From Prorocentrum cordatum (taxonomy: Eukaryota > Sar > Dinophyceae > Prorocentrales > Prorocentraceae), in contig CAUYUJ010016059.1 in the NCBI GenBank assembly GCA_963575745.1, positions 1,673,349-1,737,348 of the forward strand: a stretch of 64,000 nucleotides of DNA. The letters are read 5' to 3'. Shown one piece after another: positions 51,701-59,116 of this stretch (the stretch's first letter is position 1; the number at the start of each line of letters is the position of its first letter). The notes beneath the pieces were generated by a model, which was not told the origin of the DNA, searched no databases, and saw only the letters and a list, made by a program, of their open reading frames with translations. Made by a program: the position numbers and the translations under genes.

Positions 51701-52124
51701 AGCGGGGCCACCCGCGACGGGACAGTCCATGACCGTCACGACCGATACGTACATTGTCGAGCCGTACCTCGACAAGCAGCTCCTGGAAGACACGACCCGT
51801 TTGATCGTGGACAGGACGCTGAACAGCTGGTGGGAGGGCCAACAGTGTCCCGAAGGGACCTGGCCACATATGAAGGATGCCCTGAAGTCTAAGATATTCT
51901 GGGCAGTCCAGGAGGCGGCGAATAAATGGACACCTGAGGACCAAGCGGGGCCACCCGCGTCACCGCCACCACCACCAAGCTACACGGGCGGAGGTTCGTC
52001 GGACTCTGCGGGGCCAACCCGCGTGGAGATCGTGAGCGTAGCCGCACCAGCGACTCCTGCGGAGCCATCCGCTAACAGCATGCCCCCGAGTCAGACGGCA
52101 ACGTGGTCACACGACCGCCGCTGA
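45693..52124 (+). CDS. element B ORF3: Tpt1-like, RING-H2 and protease polyprotein
   Basis: 2,143 residues from ATG 45693; the frame is open from 45612. Tpt1/KptA-like domain at about 680-930: R695-H696 in ALRHS, DGWVVVDDLL from D718, R804 in IRATNGHS, HGT at 839-841, R888 in QSGIRPDSEVL and GFSIWRSANDIV, covering the Arg-His-Arg-Arg set of RNA 2'-phosphotransferases, which move a 2'-phosphate from RNA to NAD+. RING-H2 at 1483-1534: CPIC, CGHFFHDICW, CAVC, suggesting a ubiquitin-ligase role. Aspartic protease: LDIGSNVNII with D1812. Domains are joined by Ala/Pro linkers encoded by GCGGG-GNNA-CCCGC hairpins. The integrase-RT frame overlaps the end in +1. Confidence 0.88.
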   Translation: MPRGTDDHRRPMERGSASAGPARRRSRSAPRRPTHDASGYPYSAEHSVGVSAQYVPDWYINWYPGYSMDVIRHWYSKEYCTKRDETGMIIRTKGGKTKTPEAWDKRAKKQEIIKDRKTYRKQVCQCEPFKGHMCSCPMDRPSRSPHHGETPWNWSHGDDAGNVHDPNKEVPGGGKRITEADRVPMTEEVANTVRENWVQLPNDHRLKEWNRRFHKEAGSPAGSSKEAGSPADAAPAAGSADEDWIAVASVAGSAAGTDHTELNEEWAAEDGSENPFPDGCACWYYSSSAQKWLCTRVIHRHENGKYKLAIKGTADIDHMRQIIHDHGQPEGPPKDPPGPQPGKGSRPPPRPEADSSSSPTPAKRHPSRSPEGTQGRAKARGIAKTDDLELEDPPGLSVTERRKAFAGPSTPMPPAAQGDVKDEARNQPKAAFRGDWTPTPHQPRLAPRPGSARMKAQPKPEAGMRSARAEAAAKAKEDKGSAGPPAKAAPAAAAGTPAESTLSREERFRALKEFGDRQKQADDAVADQGHPHPGAESSAGAASSAAGSAGPPIKAAPAALAGPPVKAPPAALAGPPARWQPVMSVLRNIPLGAMEYWQGIEGKGPKRTINPRVTRDDTDRYEVINCPDRRNFECRNDWEREQQAVGNMLRDRPPLRVAQHKAELMKVMERFGMDPTLPRDGQMTKVSTWFSTALRHSPYWKGGFSRHFEKISTFDPYDGWVVVDDLLTNWTENDQWKGYREMHEVLIKGRPHTSYVYWVLLNCCEMIDHHGMQKGRLQMKCVDDSMLLPPRFRPTARRPQYFIRATNGHSSPGIHCPESLYKPITTWMKEPDDPVYFIHGTQWEYVKDILANGLSCLAQDNPKRKGGRQFVHGCPYLPGDPRIQSGIRPDSEVLIFCSINKMLSSGFSIWRSANDIVMTRGHDGRIPPDHILQIVSIAKYRVGEAWSNPLAYDKSRRRGQPADRIRTDDYLPLKLCDRTLGVMEDHAMYLKGWSKTDGRPFSLIMTEQDVAPRPYDTQTVLMINAQEDEVMPEAGPPAGAGTPAVDTSDGSWQQVVTPVATVASPWRPDQQTWVQALNSYLTPADVSGLTDQLYRADPWAVHTGIQDAQQRNLRTPAGPPGALGPQPQRPPQQAGGARFVPMGGSDGGSPFRTPPSETSENSLWQRLQAIRGNPALAAALQATTPFGTPRGSEGGVAAGTPAERTPAEPPAHAGPPADGQQGSDYERRAANLRAQATFLQQQADRVPSLLRNRNIDVTNHGDFRPLWSWTSEDAPNADPTNPYRQVFIPGIASHPIYGWDNHGPAEAQAMDAPMYPEYYAQMNNTPMIAGPPANEYTRNLANEMFRLQFTRAVDAQSMPHYAYMPTPTDPETVVQPAGLAVPAAMGSMPDYIRDVHNTQQAILASRQQARDNTRLRQQRAIQRRIERETQAGTPADAGPPAERPDRRPPPTPYREGETTFERQARTRPDVPAPVISDYNFTQCPICMDNYEMGTTVWRLACGHFFHDICWDRVAQQHVRNQRPGAPNEAPCAVCRGPGIVIAHFPYAGQRDAESEQARQQERCVADAREMRRLREAVEALEARAAQSAEPSARAPAAQAHPWPAPEQGIQMPILPTLRAQEPPAAGPPAEAAPAAKAGPPANGPPNPGFLRAMEANIRRSGRSGGGTRRPTGSTRTSRVASPVSARSRASAESAEAAQFHTTFMIDTEGLTYARDDTDTLPPGGEWMSTLSANYWVLEQEPITVEERRQYEQMWCTELTMSQWVLEQRLLKGTLGSQITYHTNDHGTMALAARNGTFFPDEDGMPCISFMLDIGSNVNIIGSNTARTFQEIMARYNHRPAICTLSKTLYINGVGEGAAICRKMGNFKIGVQYANEASPRIEEYASNIAEGSGANLPAIWGLGAMEARDTIIVLKPGYQKVIFPSGDYTLKLGRGAKVLKAKKTPSGHLAIPCGLYDGAKSQTVTNTFTIRSSRDGYTETENEEDPVSAGPPAGASAGPPAEATAGPPATGQSMTVTTDTYIVEPYLDKQLLEDTTRLIVDRTLNSWWEGQQCPEGTWPHMKDALKSKIFWAVQEAANKWTPEDQAGPPASPPPPPSYTGGGSSDSAGPTRVEIVSVAAPATPAEPSANSMPPSQTATWSHDRR
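47700..48560 (+). other. Tpt1/KptA-like RNA 2'-phosphotransferase domain
   Basis: Ordered matches to the family: RH near the start, DGWVxVDDLL, IRAxxGHS, (F/Y)xHGT, then GIRPDSEVLIFCS and SGFSIWRSANDIVMTRG. Spacing follows cellular Tpt1 except for an insertion of about 75 residues between DDLL and IRA. All four catalytic positions are kept, so activity is plausible. Confidence 0.8.
50139..50291 (+). other. RING-H2 finger inside ORF3
   Basis: CPIC, then C-G-H-F-F-H-x2-C-W, then CAVC: eight metal ligands in C3H2C3 order, with the Trp typical of E2-binding RING fingers after the sixth ligand. Confidence 0.85.
52042..52124 (+). other. element B +1 frame overlap between protease and integrase frames
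   Basis: The ORF4 frame is stop-free from 52042 while ORF3 ends at TGA 52122-52124. ORF4 is +1 relative to ORF3. It has no ATG near its start, so frameshifting is the likely way to make it. Confidence 0.6.
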
Positions 52125-52197
52125 CGGGGGCAGGCGGGCGCGCCGGCGGCGCTCGCTTGCGAAGAGAAGCCGAATACCGGCCTCCTCGCTACATACG

Positions 52198-55100
52198 TTG
52201 GCCGCGCTGAGGCCCGAGAGGAAAAATATCATTCAAAATGTCCTGTCATCGAAGATATTCACAGCTTGCGCTGATCTCCGAACCCGTGGATATATATGCG
52301 ACCGGATTACCCATAATGAGGTAATGACTTCAACTGGAACACAGTATTTGGGAAATTTGTTGGCAGGAGACTACAATATGTTGTGGGTGGCCACACCCTC
52401 TGATTGGTACGTTCGTACTCCAGGAAAGAGGGCGGGACCACATTATCAACGTATACAAAATCTCCTGATCAAAGCGCGTGCTCTGAGAATGCAGATAGTT
52501 ATCCTGGGGCCACCCGGGTATTTCTGGAAACAGGGTCCGATCAAAGATGTTATCGAAGATTTGAAGCTAAGCATTATACGAATGAGACTCTGTCATTTCG
52601 GTATCAAGTTTGACCGATCCAGTAAATATCCCAGTGGTTCTTATATACAAGTTGCTACATCTTGTCCTCATATACCGATAAACTTATGGAAATGTACTTG
52701 TGGCTCACACAAGGAGCATGATTTGGATTGGTATGGCCAAGATCAGCAACGTGCCGAGTTTCGGTATAAAACTTTGGCTATCATTATTGCACGCTTCCTT
52801 GATCAACTCGATAAAGCCAACATGATCAGGAATGAGCGGAGTGCGGTACACCTCAGTGTGTGTACTCGCGTTGACAAAAAGGTCAGACACTACGTCCAAT
52901 GTCCACAAAAGGGCCCTCAATGGGACCATGTTGTTCGTAGAGTCACGACCGACCTGGACACGAATAAGATCGTTCAAGATATCAGAATCCAGGATCAGCC
53001 AACTGGGTACAATTATGTAGCTCCATTACCTGATGGGGTTACAAACATCAGTACTCGGCTATACTGGGAGCCTCCGGCTCCAGTTCTTCATGGCAATGGT
53101 GAGTCGCGAAGGCCACGCCCAAAGCGTGTGACGATCGTCGACGACGATCGATCTCCTCCCCCTTCGATTGAGCGTTGCCAAACGCGACCCACCAACAACC
53201 TTCCTGAAATTCCGCCATTTCCTGACTTAACAGCGGATTCCTCCGCAGCGGATCTCTCCGCGGAAACTGCGTTGCCCACTGATGCCAGGATAAAACAGAA
53301 AGAAAAGCAGAAAGCTGACAAAGAAGCCGGCATCAAACCGAAGAAAGTCCCGAAGAAAGTGGAAGACGGTAACGACGACTGTGGAGAGGACCTCAAAGGG
53401 CTTGACTGCTCCACATATTTCAACGACGTTCCTCTTGACGACTCGGACTCGGACAGCGAATCAGAGGACATCTTCATGATGTTACCGGCGGGGCAACCCG
53501 CTGACTCACATGCTGATGTCTTCTCGATGGTCCAGTCATTATGCTACGGCAGAAACAATCAAGTGGACATGCTTGAATTATGTGGGGGCAAGGGTGGTAT
53601 ATCCATATTAGCCTTCAAGAGGGGACTCTCGTCAGGCGGGAACCTTGACAAGATATCTATGGTTGACCTTGGAAACTCGGAAGTACAAAGAGCAGTCCTC
53701 CACTACCTCAAGACTTGCTTTGTCAAGATCACGATTCTGCAGCCAAGCTGCAGAACTACTGGACTCCCTTCCTATTTCAATGCACAGGTCAATCATGATA
53801 CGTGGCTTAAACACCACAAAGAGGACCTGCCTCACATCACGTTCTGTGGAACAGTCGCTCTATTACAAGACGACCTAAGACGTTTCTTTCTCAGGGAACA
53901 ACCAATGGGCACGTGGGTGGATGAGATCCAGCCATGGAAGGAACTGGCACAACGCAAGGTCACTTGCCAAACGATTATTGATCAGTGCACGACTGGTCTC
54001 AAATATTCATTTGGACAATACATCCGCAAGCCAACACAGATGATGGCAAACAAAGAAGAGTTGTTGGCACCTTTCAGAGGCAAGCGTTGTCCAGGTAATC
54101 ATGTGCACGCCAATGCTTGCAACAAAGAACTAGCAAGGGCGGCACAGTATACCTACAGAATGCAGTCACTGATCGTTGATGCGGTGCAAATCGCCAAAGA
54201 TCTGTTTGCTTACGGTCGCGATCCATTCGCGAATCGCGAACGCAGCTATGCGTTCGTAACAAACAGTGCTGGCTACGACTTGGACGACCCAACAATCCGG
54301 AGACACCCAAACGGAGAAATCTGGCGACCACCACCTGGCGGTCTTGGGTGCCATGGCTGTGTGGACAACAACTACAAGCAATCACCAAAGCACAGCAGGG
54401 ATCCGAAGATGTGTCGGTGGTATGATGTTGAACCATATTACTGGGACTGTCCAAGCTGTAAGAAGGAATATCAGAAGAGTAATCCTCACCACACCAAGAT
54501 ATCTGGCCAATGCAGATTCGCCGAAAAATGGAAGCTGCCAGATAACTTTGGCCAGCCGCGCCCGGCGGGGCAAGCCGCTCCTGCGGCGCCAGCCGCGGAA
54601 GCGGCTCCAGCCGCAGAAGCGGCGCCAGCCGCAAAAGCGGCGCCGGCCGCGAGAGCGCGCATACGCGCGCCTAGGCCGCCACGGCCTGGTGAGGGCGATC
54701 CAACCGCAGGCGCCAGCAGCCATGACATCACCAGAGCCGAAGGGGCTAATGGTGGCAACACTGGCGCTGGCAGCTCTGACGATCACCGTAGACTGCCACA
54801 AGTTGCAGCAAGGCGCGGACGCATGGAGGGAGGAGATCCTCCACCACCGCCGCAGCCTCAAGCAGAGCCGAGGCCAAGGCCAAGGCTCCCTGATTGGACT
54901 CGCTTCGACGTTCAGCTCAGCCTCCAAAACCTGCGCAGCTTTGACCCAGCTGTAGTGCAGCGAGAACTCCGCAAACTCCACTTGAGATGGTTTCATGCCA
55001 AGGAGCCAAAAATGCGGATGATTCTAACTAAGGTTGGTCTGGGTGAAACCCGTTTGAGTCTGATCAAAGGCATTTGCGACTCGTGTAGAGAATGTCGAGC

Positions 55101-58100
55101 CTGGGACAAACCAGGCAACACGGTGATGCCTTCTGTGTCACTGCCAGGACGTTTCAACGAGGAAGTCGAATGTGATCTTTTCTTTTACAAACAGGAACAC
55201 ATTGTTTTTCACATCATCGACCGTTGTATTCGCTGGGCAGCCGGCACAGAGATTCCTGATAAGACCATGCATACCGTTCTCGATGCCTATCACACAACTT
55301 GGATGCAACACGGCCCTGCTAAAATCTTATACTCCGATGGGGAAGGAGCACTGAATAACGATACAGCAAAGGCCATCCTCAAGGCTAAGGGAACAGAGCT
55401 TCGTATCCGAGCGCGTGGCCAACGCGCCACGACTATCGAAGCTAGGAACGGCATCCTGCGACACCTCATACACGTGATGGGAGAAGAATTGAATAGATTA
55501 AATATTCCTCTGAATTTCACTCGTCTTTTACATGAAGCCTTGTTTGCCAGCAACGCATTTACCTTCTACAATGAAGTGTCTCCGTGCAATGCGCTGTATG
55601 GCAGACAACCAGCTATGCTTCCCGATTTCCCTGTCTTGGATCATGATCAGTCCGCTGAATCATCAGATCACTCAAGGGAGGAAACAATCAGGAGGGTTAG
55701 TCTGGAGGCAATCACGCAGGCCACTGCGGTTGCCAAGACGAACAGGGCTCTCCGTACGAAGACTACTGCTACGGGTGAATTTCACTACAAAGAGGGAGAT
55801 CTCGTGGACTATCATCGCCCGACCACCACGAAAGACGACTGGGGTGGATGGAGTGGTCCATACCCGGTCATCCGCAACGAACCTGACCGAGGCCAGGTCA
55901 TCGTGAAGGTCGGCAGTCGCGAGGTGCGAGTACAGTATCCTGACACACGACACACGCTGTACATCGAAGCACTTATGGTCCGCGAGATAGGATCGGACAA
56001 TACGGCCCTTCGGACAGTATTGGCCTTTATTGCCGGTCTGCCAGCGGGGAAACCCGCCATGACTTTCGGATATCTACCAGCGAAACAGGGTCGGCTGCAG
56101 ATGACTGCTGCGAGCCGACTTTCGCCTAAGGTGCACTTGGCTCTTCAGTACCTCATACGCAACTACTTTCGTATTGAAAACGTTGTTGCTGTACGACTTG
56201 CCAAGAGCCTGACGAAGTTGCCTGCTGCACCCTATGCAGACAGCTGTACACTAGTGCACTATGATAATGATGTGACCCCTGGTTTTCATTACTATGAAGC
56301 TGATGGCACTGCCTTGAACATCTATGACATCACAGGATCTACACACTCACGCATCATCCAGTGTCTTAAATCCAGGAAGTCGTCTGCTGGATTTGACCGA
56401 GACCTCACTAAGTTTGAGGAACTCGCTGATGGTCCACCACCAAGCGAGTCACCTCCAGCAGCTGCTCCTGAGGAGCCTCCTACGGATAACGATGGTCGGC
56501 TCCCGACCATCATAGAGGAAACAGAAGAAGATCTGGATGCCTTTGTCTTGAAGTCGTGGTATGCTGAACTGATGGATGACAGAACACTCCTTGAAGCTGA
56601 CACAGAAGAAGTCATGCATGCAGTTCCCACATACATGACAGACACACAGTGTGTGTTAGTCTCTACGACCTGTGAAGATGTGCAAGGCCACTTGCCGGAG
56701 CGGGGTCACCCGCCAGGATACGACATGGACACTTCTTACTACGTTCCTTTATGCTCCACGGATCCGGATAGCAAATATGATCTGGACTCCGATGAGCACG
56801 GGAAGTACATCGAGCTCTGCTTCACAGCAGACATGTCCAAAGTCGTCCTGTCCGAGCAGCAACACCGATTGTTGGATGACAGCAGCGTCACAACTATGCG
56901 AGTATACGTTAGTGCTGCTTCCAAACGTGCCGTGGTCGTCAAGGAAGACGATCTACTCACGAAGGCCGACATCCAAGCAAATCCGGTCAAAGTTTCCAAA
57001 GCCCTTTACACAGAATTGAAGACTTGGCTTGACAACAAATGCTTCCAGATGACTGACTTGAGCAAAGCGTCTAACATCATGACTTCACGCTACGTATACA
57101 AATGGAAGTTTGTCAAGAACGAAAAGGGTGAAATGGAAAGGACGATCAGGTTGCGCTTGGTACTCCGTGGCTTCATGGACCTTGAAGCCTTTGATGTCGA
57201 AACCTTCTCTGGCACGGCAAGGAGGTCAAGCCAGAGACTGCTCGCAAGTTCTGCTGCATGCAACAAAGCTTGGATCATCGCTTCCCTGGACATCAACATG
57301 GCTTTCTTGAAGGGACTGACCTATAGCGAGCTTGCCGCGGCAACGGGCGAGAAAGAGCGTGTGGTGTGCTTCACACTACCTCCTGGGTCAGCAGCTGTCC
57401 TTCGCACACTGCCAGGCTTTGAGTCATATGACGAATCAAAGCATTGTCTTCGGTGTCTGAAGCCGGGGACGGGCACGAAGGATGCTCCCAGGGCATTCTC
57501 GTTGAAGCTCAGGTCCATCACTAGGAGCTTTGGGCTACAGCCTACTTCATACGACGAAGAGTTCGAGATGAGCCCAAACCTCTTGACAGCCAAACACGTT
57601 GATGACATCAATATGACCGGGAAGGAAGATGCTATTGACAAGTATGTCAAGTGTGTTGAAGATACGTTTGGAAAGTGCAAACTGAACAAGCATACATACA
57701 CAAACTGTGCCGTTCGGTACAACAAGACCGATGATGGGAGCGTCACTCTTGATCAGGACGAATACATCAAACAGCTCCGTCCTATCACACATCCAGAACT
57801 CACAGGAGCTGATCCTGAGAGCAAAGCGACAAAGACGATTTCTGACATGTTCGTCAGTCTTCGTGGCGCTCTAGCCTATGCGTTGATCACGCAGGTATGG
57901 CTGATGGTCTATGTTGTCTCACTACAACGTATCCAGGAACCGACAAACATCCAGGTACGACGACTAAACGCGGTTACCAGGAAACTACAGGCAGGTCCGA
58001 AGAAGATCGTGTATCAAGCTATGACTCCAACAGGAGAAGTTGACCTGCATAGCGATTCTGGCTATCGCCGTCTCAATGGAGATGAAGACGACGAAGTCAA

Positions 58101-58722
58101 AGGCTATGGTATCCGCGGGGCTAACCTGCTAAGGCGTGGCCACACGCAAGCGGGGAAACCCGTCGTGCACCTGGTGGACGCATACTGCAAGTCTCATCGA
58201 CTGCAGGTGCGTTCGAGCTACTCTGCGGAAACACTGGCAGCAGCCCACAACTTGGAAGACTGCTACCCGACCATTGTAACGCTCCACGAGCTACACTCGG
58301 GACCATTGACCCCCACACAGTTAAAGAACATATTGGAAATGGGTGGTCTATGTATCAAAGTCACTCTGACTATTGATGCCGAGTCTGTCTTCAAGTCTTT
58401 GTCTAGCAAAGATCTGAAGAAGCCCACAGAATGTACTCTGCTTGGGCACATTAGCTGGATCCGCCAGATGATGGAGCGCGGAATCGTTGAAAGCGTTCAA
58501 TGGTGTGACACGCGGGATATGACTGCCGATGGTCATACCAAAGGTAGCATTGACCGCGCGTTGCTCCTACAAGTAATGGCCGGCCAGCAATCCTTCAAGC
58601 ACGAGCTGAAGAAACATACGCCGCATAGGGCGGGCAGGTCGTCTCAGGACGGCCCTGCCTCCCGAGCTAGCGGGGAAACCCGCGCGCAGGTGCGCTCTAG
58701 TAGCGAGGAAACTCGCCGGTAG
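52198..58722 (+). CDS. element B ORF4: MTase-like modules, integrase, RT, RNase H
   Basis: Frame open from 52042 with no early ATG; a caller start at TTG 52198 gives 2,174 residues (numbering used here). Module 1 (about 10-205): LWVATP, GPPGYFWKQ, CTCGSHKEH. Module 2 (about 455-670): LELCGGKGG, LQPSCRTTG, LREQPMGTW, IRKPT, GNHVHA. Both follow the same template and resemble Rossmann-type methyltransferases weakly. A Cys/His cluster lies at about 718-770. Integrase: H/H/C/C at about 928-966, D993, D1047, E1081. RT: D1698 and HVDD at 1800-1803, with His replacing the usual Tyr. RNase H: D1953, then SSYSAETLAA, TIDAESVF and DTRDMTADGHTKG. Ends at TAG 58720-58722 between two hairpins. Confidence 0.9.
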   Translation: MAALRPERKNIIQNVLSSKIFTACADLRTRGYICDRITHNEVMTSTGTQYLGNLLAGDYNMLWVATPSDWYVRTPGKRAGPHYQRIQNLLIKARALRMQIVILGPPGYFWKQGPIKDVIEDLKLSIIRMRLCHFGIKFDRSSKYPSGSYIQVATSCPHIPINLWKCTCGSHKEHDLDWYGQDQQRAEFRYKTLAIIIARFLDQLDKANMIRNERSAVHLSVCTRVDKKVRHYVQCPQKGPQWDHVVRRVTTDLDTNKIVQDIRIQDQPTGYNYVAPLPDGVTNISTRLYWEPPAPVLHGNGESRRPRPKRVTIVDDDRSPPPSIERCQTRPTNNLPEIPPFPDLTADSSAADLSAETALPTDARIKQKEKQKADKEAGIKPKKVPKKVEDGNDDCGEDLKGLDCSTYFNDVPLDDSDSDSESEDIFMMLPAGQPADSHADVFSMVQSLCYGRNNQVDMLELCGGKGGISILAFKRGLSSGGNLDKISMVDLGNSEVQRAVLHYLKTCFVKITILQPSCRTTGLPSYFNAQVNHDTWLKHHKEDLPHITFCGTVALLQDDLRRFFLREQPMGTWVDEIQPWKELAQRKVTCQTIIDQCTTGLKYSFGQYIRKPTQMMANKEELLAPFRGKRCPGNHVHANACNKELARAAQYTYRMQSLIVDAVQIAKDLFAYGRDPFANRERSYAFVTNSAGYDLDDPTIRRHPNGEIWRPPPGGLGCHGCVDNNYKQSPKHSRDPKMCRWYDVEPYYWDCPSCKKEYQKSNPHHTKISGQCRFAEKWKLPDNFGQPRPAGQAAPAAPAAEAAPAAEAAPAAKAAPAARARIRAPRPPRPGEGDPTAGASSHDITRAEGANGGNTGAGSSDDHRRLPQVAARRGRMEGGDPPPPPQPQAEPRPRPRLPDWTRFDVQLSLQNLRSFDPAVVQRELRKLHLRWFHAKEPKMRMILTKVGLGETRLSLIKGICDSCRECRAWDKPGNTVMPSVSLPGRFNEEVECDLFFYKQEHIVFHIIDRCIRWAAGTEIPDKTMHTVLDAYHTTWMQHGPAKILYSDGEGALNNDTAKAILKAKGTELRIRARGQRATTIEARNGILRHLIHVMGEELNRLNIPLNFTRLLHEALFASNAFTFYNEVSPCNALYGRQPAMLPDFPVLDHDQSAESSDHSREETIRRVSLEAITQATAVAKTNRALRTKTTATGEFHYKEGDLVDYHRPTTTKDDWGGWSGPYPVIRNEPDRGQVIVKVGSREVRVQYPDTRHTLYIEALMVREIGSDNTALRTVLAFIAGLPAGKPAMTFGYLPAKQGRLQMTAASRLSPKVHLALQYLIRNYFRIENVVAVRLAKSLTKLPAAPYADSCTLVHYDNDVTPGFHYYEADGTALNIYDITGSTHSRIIQCLKSRKSSAGFDRDLTKFEELADGPPPSESPPAAAPEEPPTDNDGRLPTIIEETEEDLDAFVLKSWYAELMDDRTLLEADTEEVMHAVPTYMTDTQCVLVSTTCEDVQGHLPERGHPPGYDMDTSYYVPLCSTDPDSKYDLDSDEHGKYIELCFTADMSKVVLSEQQHRLLDDSSVTTMRVYVSAASKRAVVVKEDDLLTKADIQANPVKVSKALYTELKTWLDNKCFQMTDLSKASNIMTSRYVYKWKFVKNEKGEMERTIRLRLVLRGFMDLEAFDVETFSGTARRSSQRLLASSAACNKAWIIASLDINMAFLKGLTYSELAAATGEKERVVCFTLPPGSAAVLRTLPGFESYDESKHCLRCLKPGTGTKDAPRAFSLKLRSITRSFGLQPTSYDEEFEMSPNLLTAKHVDDINMTGKEDAIDKYVKCVEDTFGKCKLNKHTYTNCAVRYNKTDDGSVTLDQDEYIKQLRPITHPELTGADPESKATKTISDMFVSLRGALAYALITQVWLMVYVVSLQRIQEPTNIQVRRLNAVTRKLQAGPKKIVYQAMTPTGEVDLHSDSGYRRLNGDEDDEVKGYGIRGANLLRRGHTQAGKPVVHLVDAYCKSHRLQVRSSYSAETLAAAHNLEDCYPTIVTLHELHSGPLTPTQLKNILEMGGLCIKVTLTIDAESVFKSLSSKDLKKPTECTLLGHISWIRQMMERGIVESVQWCDTRDMTADGHTKGSIDRALLLQVMAGQQSFKHELKKHTPHRAGRSSQDGPASRASGETRAQVRSSSEETRR

Positions 58723-58826
58723 CGAGGCTACTCGCGCGCCCTTGCCTTGTAGGCAGCCGCTGCTGCTTAGCACTGTTTTTCCGCGTAATGTAGAAGTGCG
58801 GTGCCTGCTCGTCTCCTCCCCCTCCG
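58723..58826 (+). other. element B 3' untranslated region
   Basis: About 100 bp between the ORF4 stop and the 3' LTR, opening with a GCGAG-GCTA-CTCGC hairpin and ending in a CT-rich stretch. No polypurine tract is visible on the element strand. Confidence 0.6.
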
Positions 58827-59111
58827 ACTTTAAACGGAGAAGGTTAAAGGCGAGGTATAAATCGAGCATGTACCGCTGCCGTGCCTGGCTCAAGCCGGGC
58901 CCGGCCAAATATGTGATTGTGCCTCACCGAGGCGCACGACTTGTATCTGAGATCGGAAAATACCTTTTCCATTGACGATGCCCATCCTATCCTTTACTCC
59001 AGATCCCATGCTTCGTCTTGCTCTCTTGCTCATGCGATATGAGCCAAAGCCTGGGATATGGCAACGCTTAAAGCGTAACACATACCTAAGCTTACCAGCT
59101 TGTTTTCGACT
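58827..59111 (+). repeat. element B 3' LTR (285 bp)
   Basis: Same as 42910-43194 except C for T at 58964. The bases just upstream (58811-58826) are CT-rich rather than purine-rich. Confidence 0.93.
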
Positions 59112-59116
59112 CCGTC
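59112..59116. repeat. target-site duplication of element B, right
   Basis: CCGTC directly after the 3' LTR. The satellite resumes with TTGGGGCCATCG. Confidence 0.93.

Larger units (their letters stand above)
43225..58735 (+). repeat. dispersed GCGGG-GNNA-CCCGC hairpins (27 perfect copies plus variants)
   Basis: Perfect 14-mers start at 43225, 43334, 44172, 45113, 45491, 45527, 46341, 46371, 47136, 47172, 47409, 48792, 48810, 49284, 49329, 49983, 50001, 50565, 50601, 51654, 51678, 51702, 51945, 53488, 56044, 56700 and 58670. Loops: GCCA 13, GTCA 5, GACA 4, GCAA 2, GAAA 2, GCTA 1. Compensated stems: GCGGA/TCCGC at 44367, 47295, 50454, 52059; GCGGC/GCCGC at 46389, 54583, 54619; GCGTG/CACGC at 58134; GCGAG/CTCGC at 58703, 58722. 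Most encode AG(P/S/T/K/Q)PA, but some are in other frames or non-coding. Confidence 0.92.
42910..59111 (+). mobile_element. element B: 16.2-kb Ty1/copia retrotransposon
   Basis: Two 285-bp LTRs with one difference (T at 43047, C at 58964), a CCGTC target duplication inside the satellite, a primer site directly after the 5' LTR and four long ORFs. Order: Gag; basic CCHC protein; Tpt1-like domain, RING-H2 and aspartic protease; two methyltransferase-like modules, integrase, RT, RNase H. Integrase before RT makes it Ty1/copia. At 16.2 kb it is two to three times the usual copia size because of the added domains and Ala/Pro linkers. None of the long frames has an internal stop. Confidence 0.95.
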
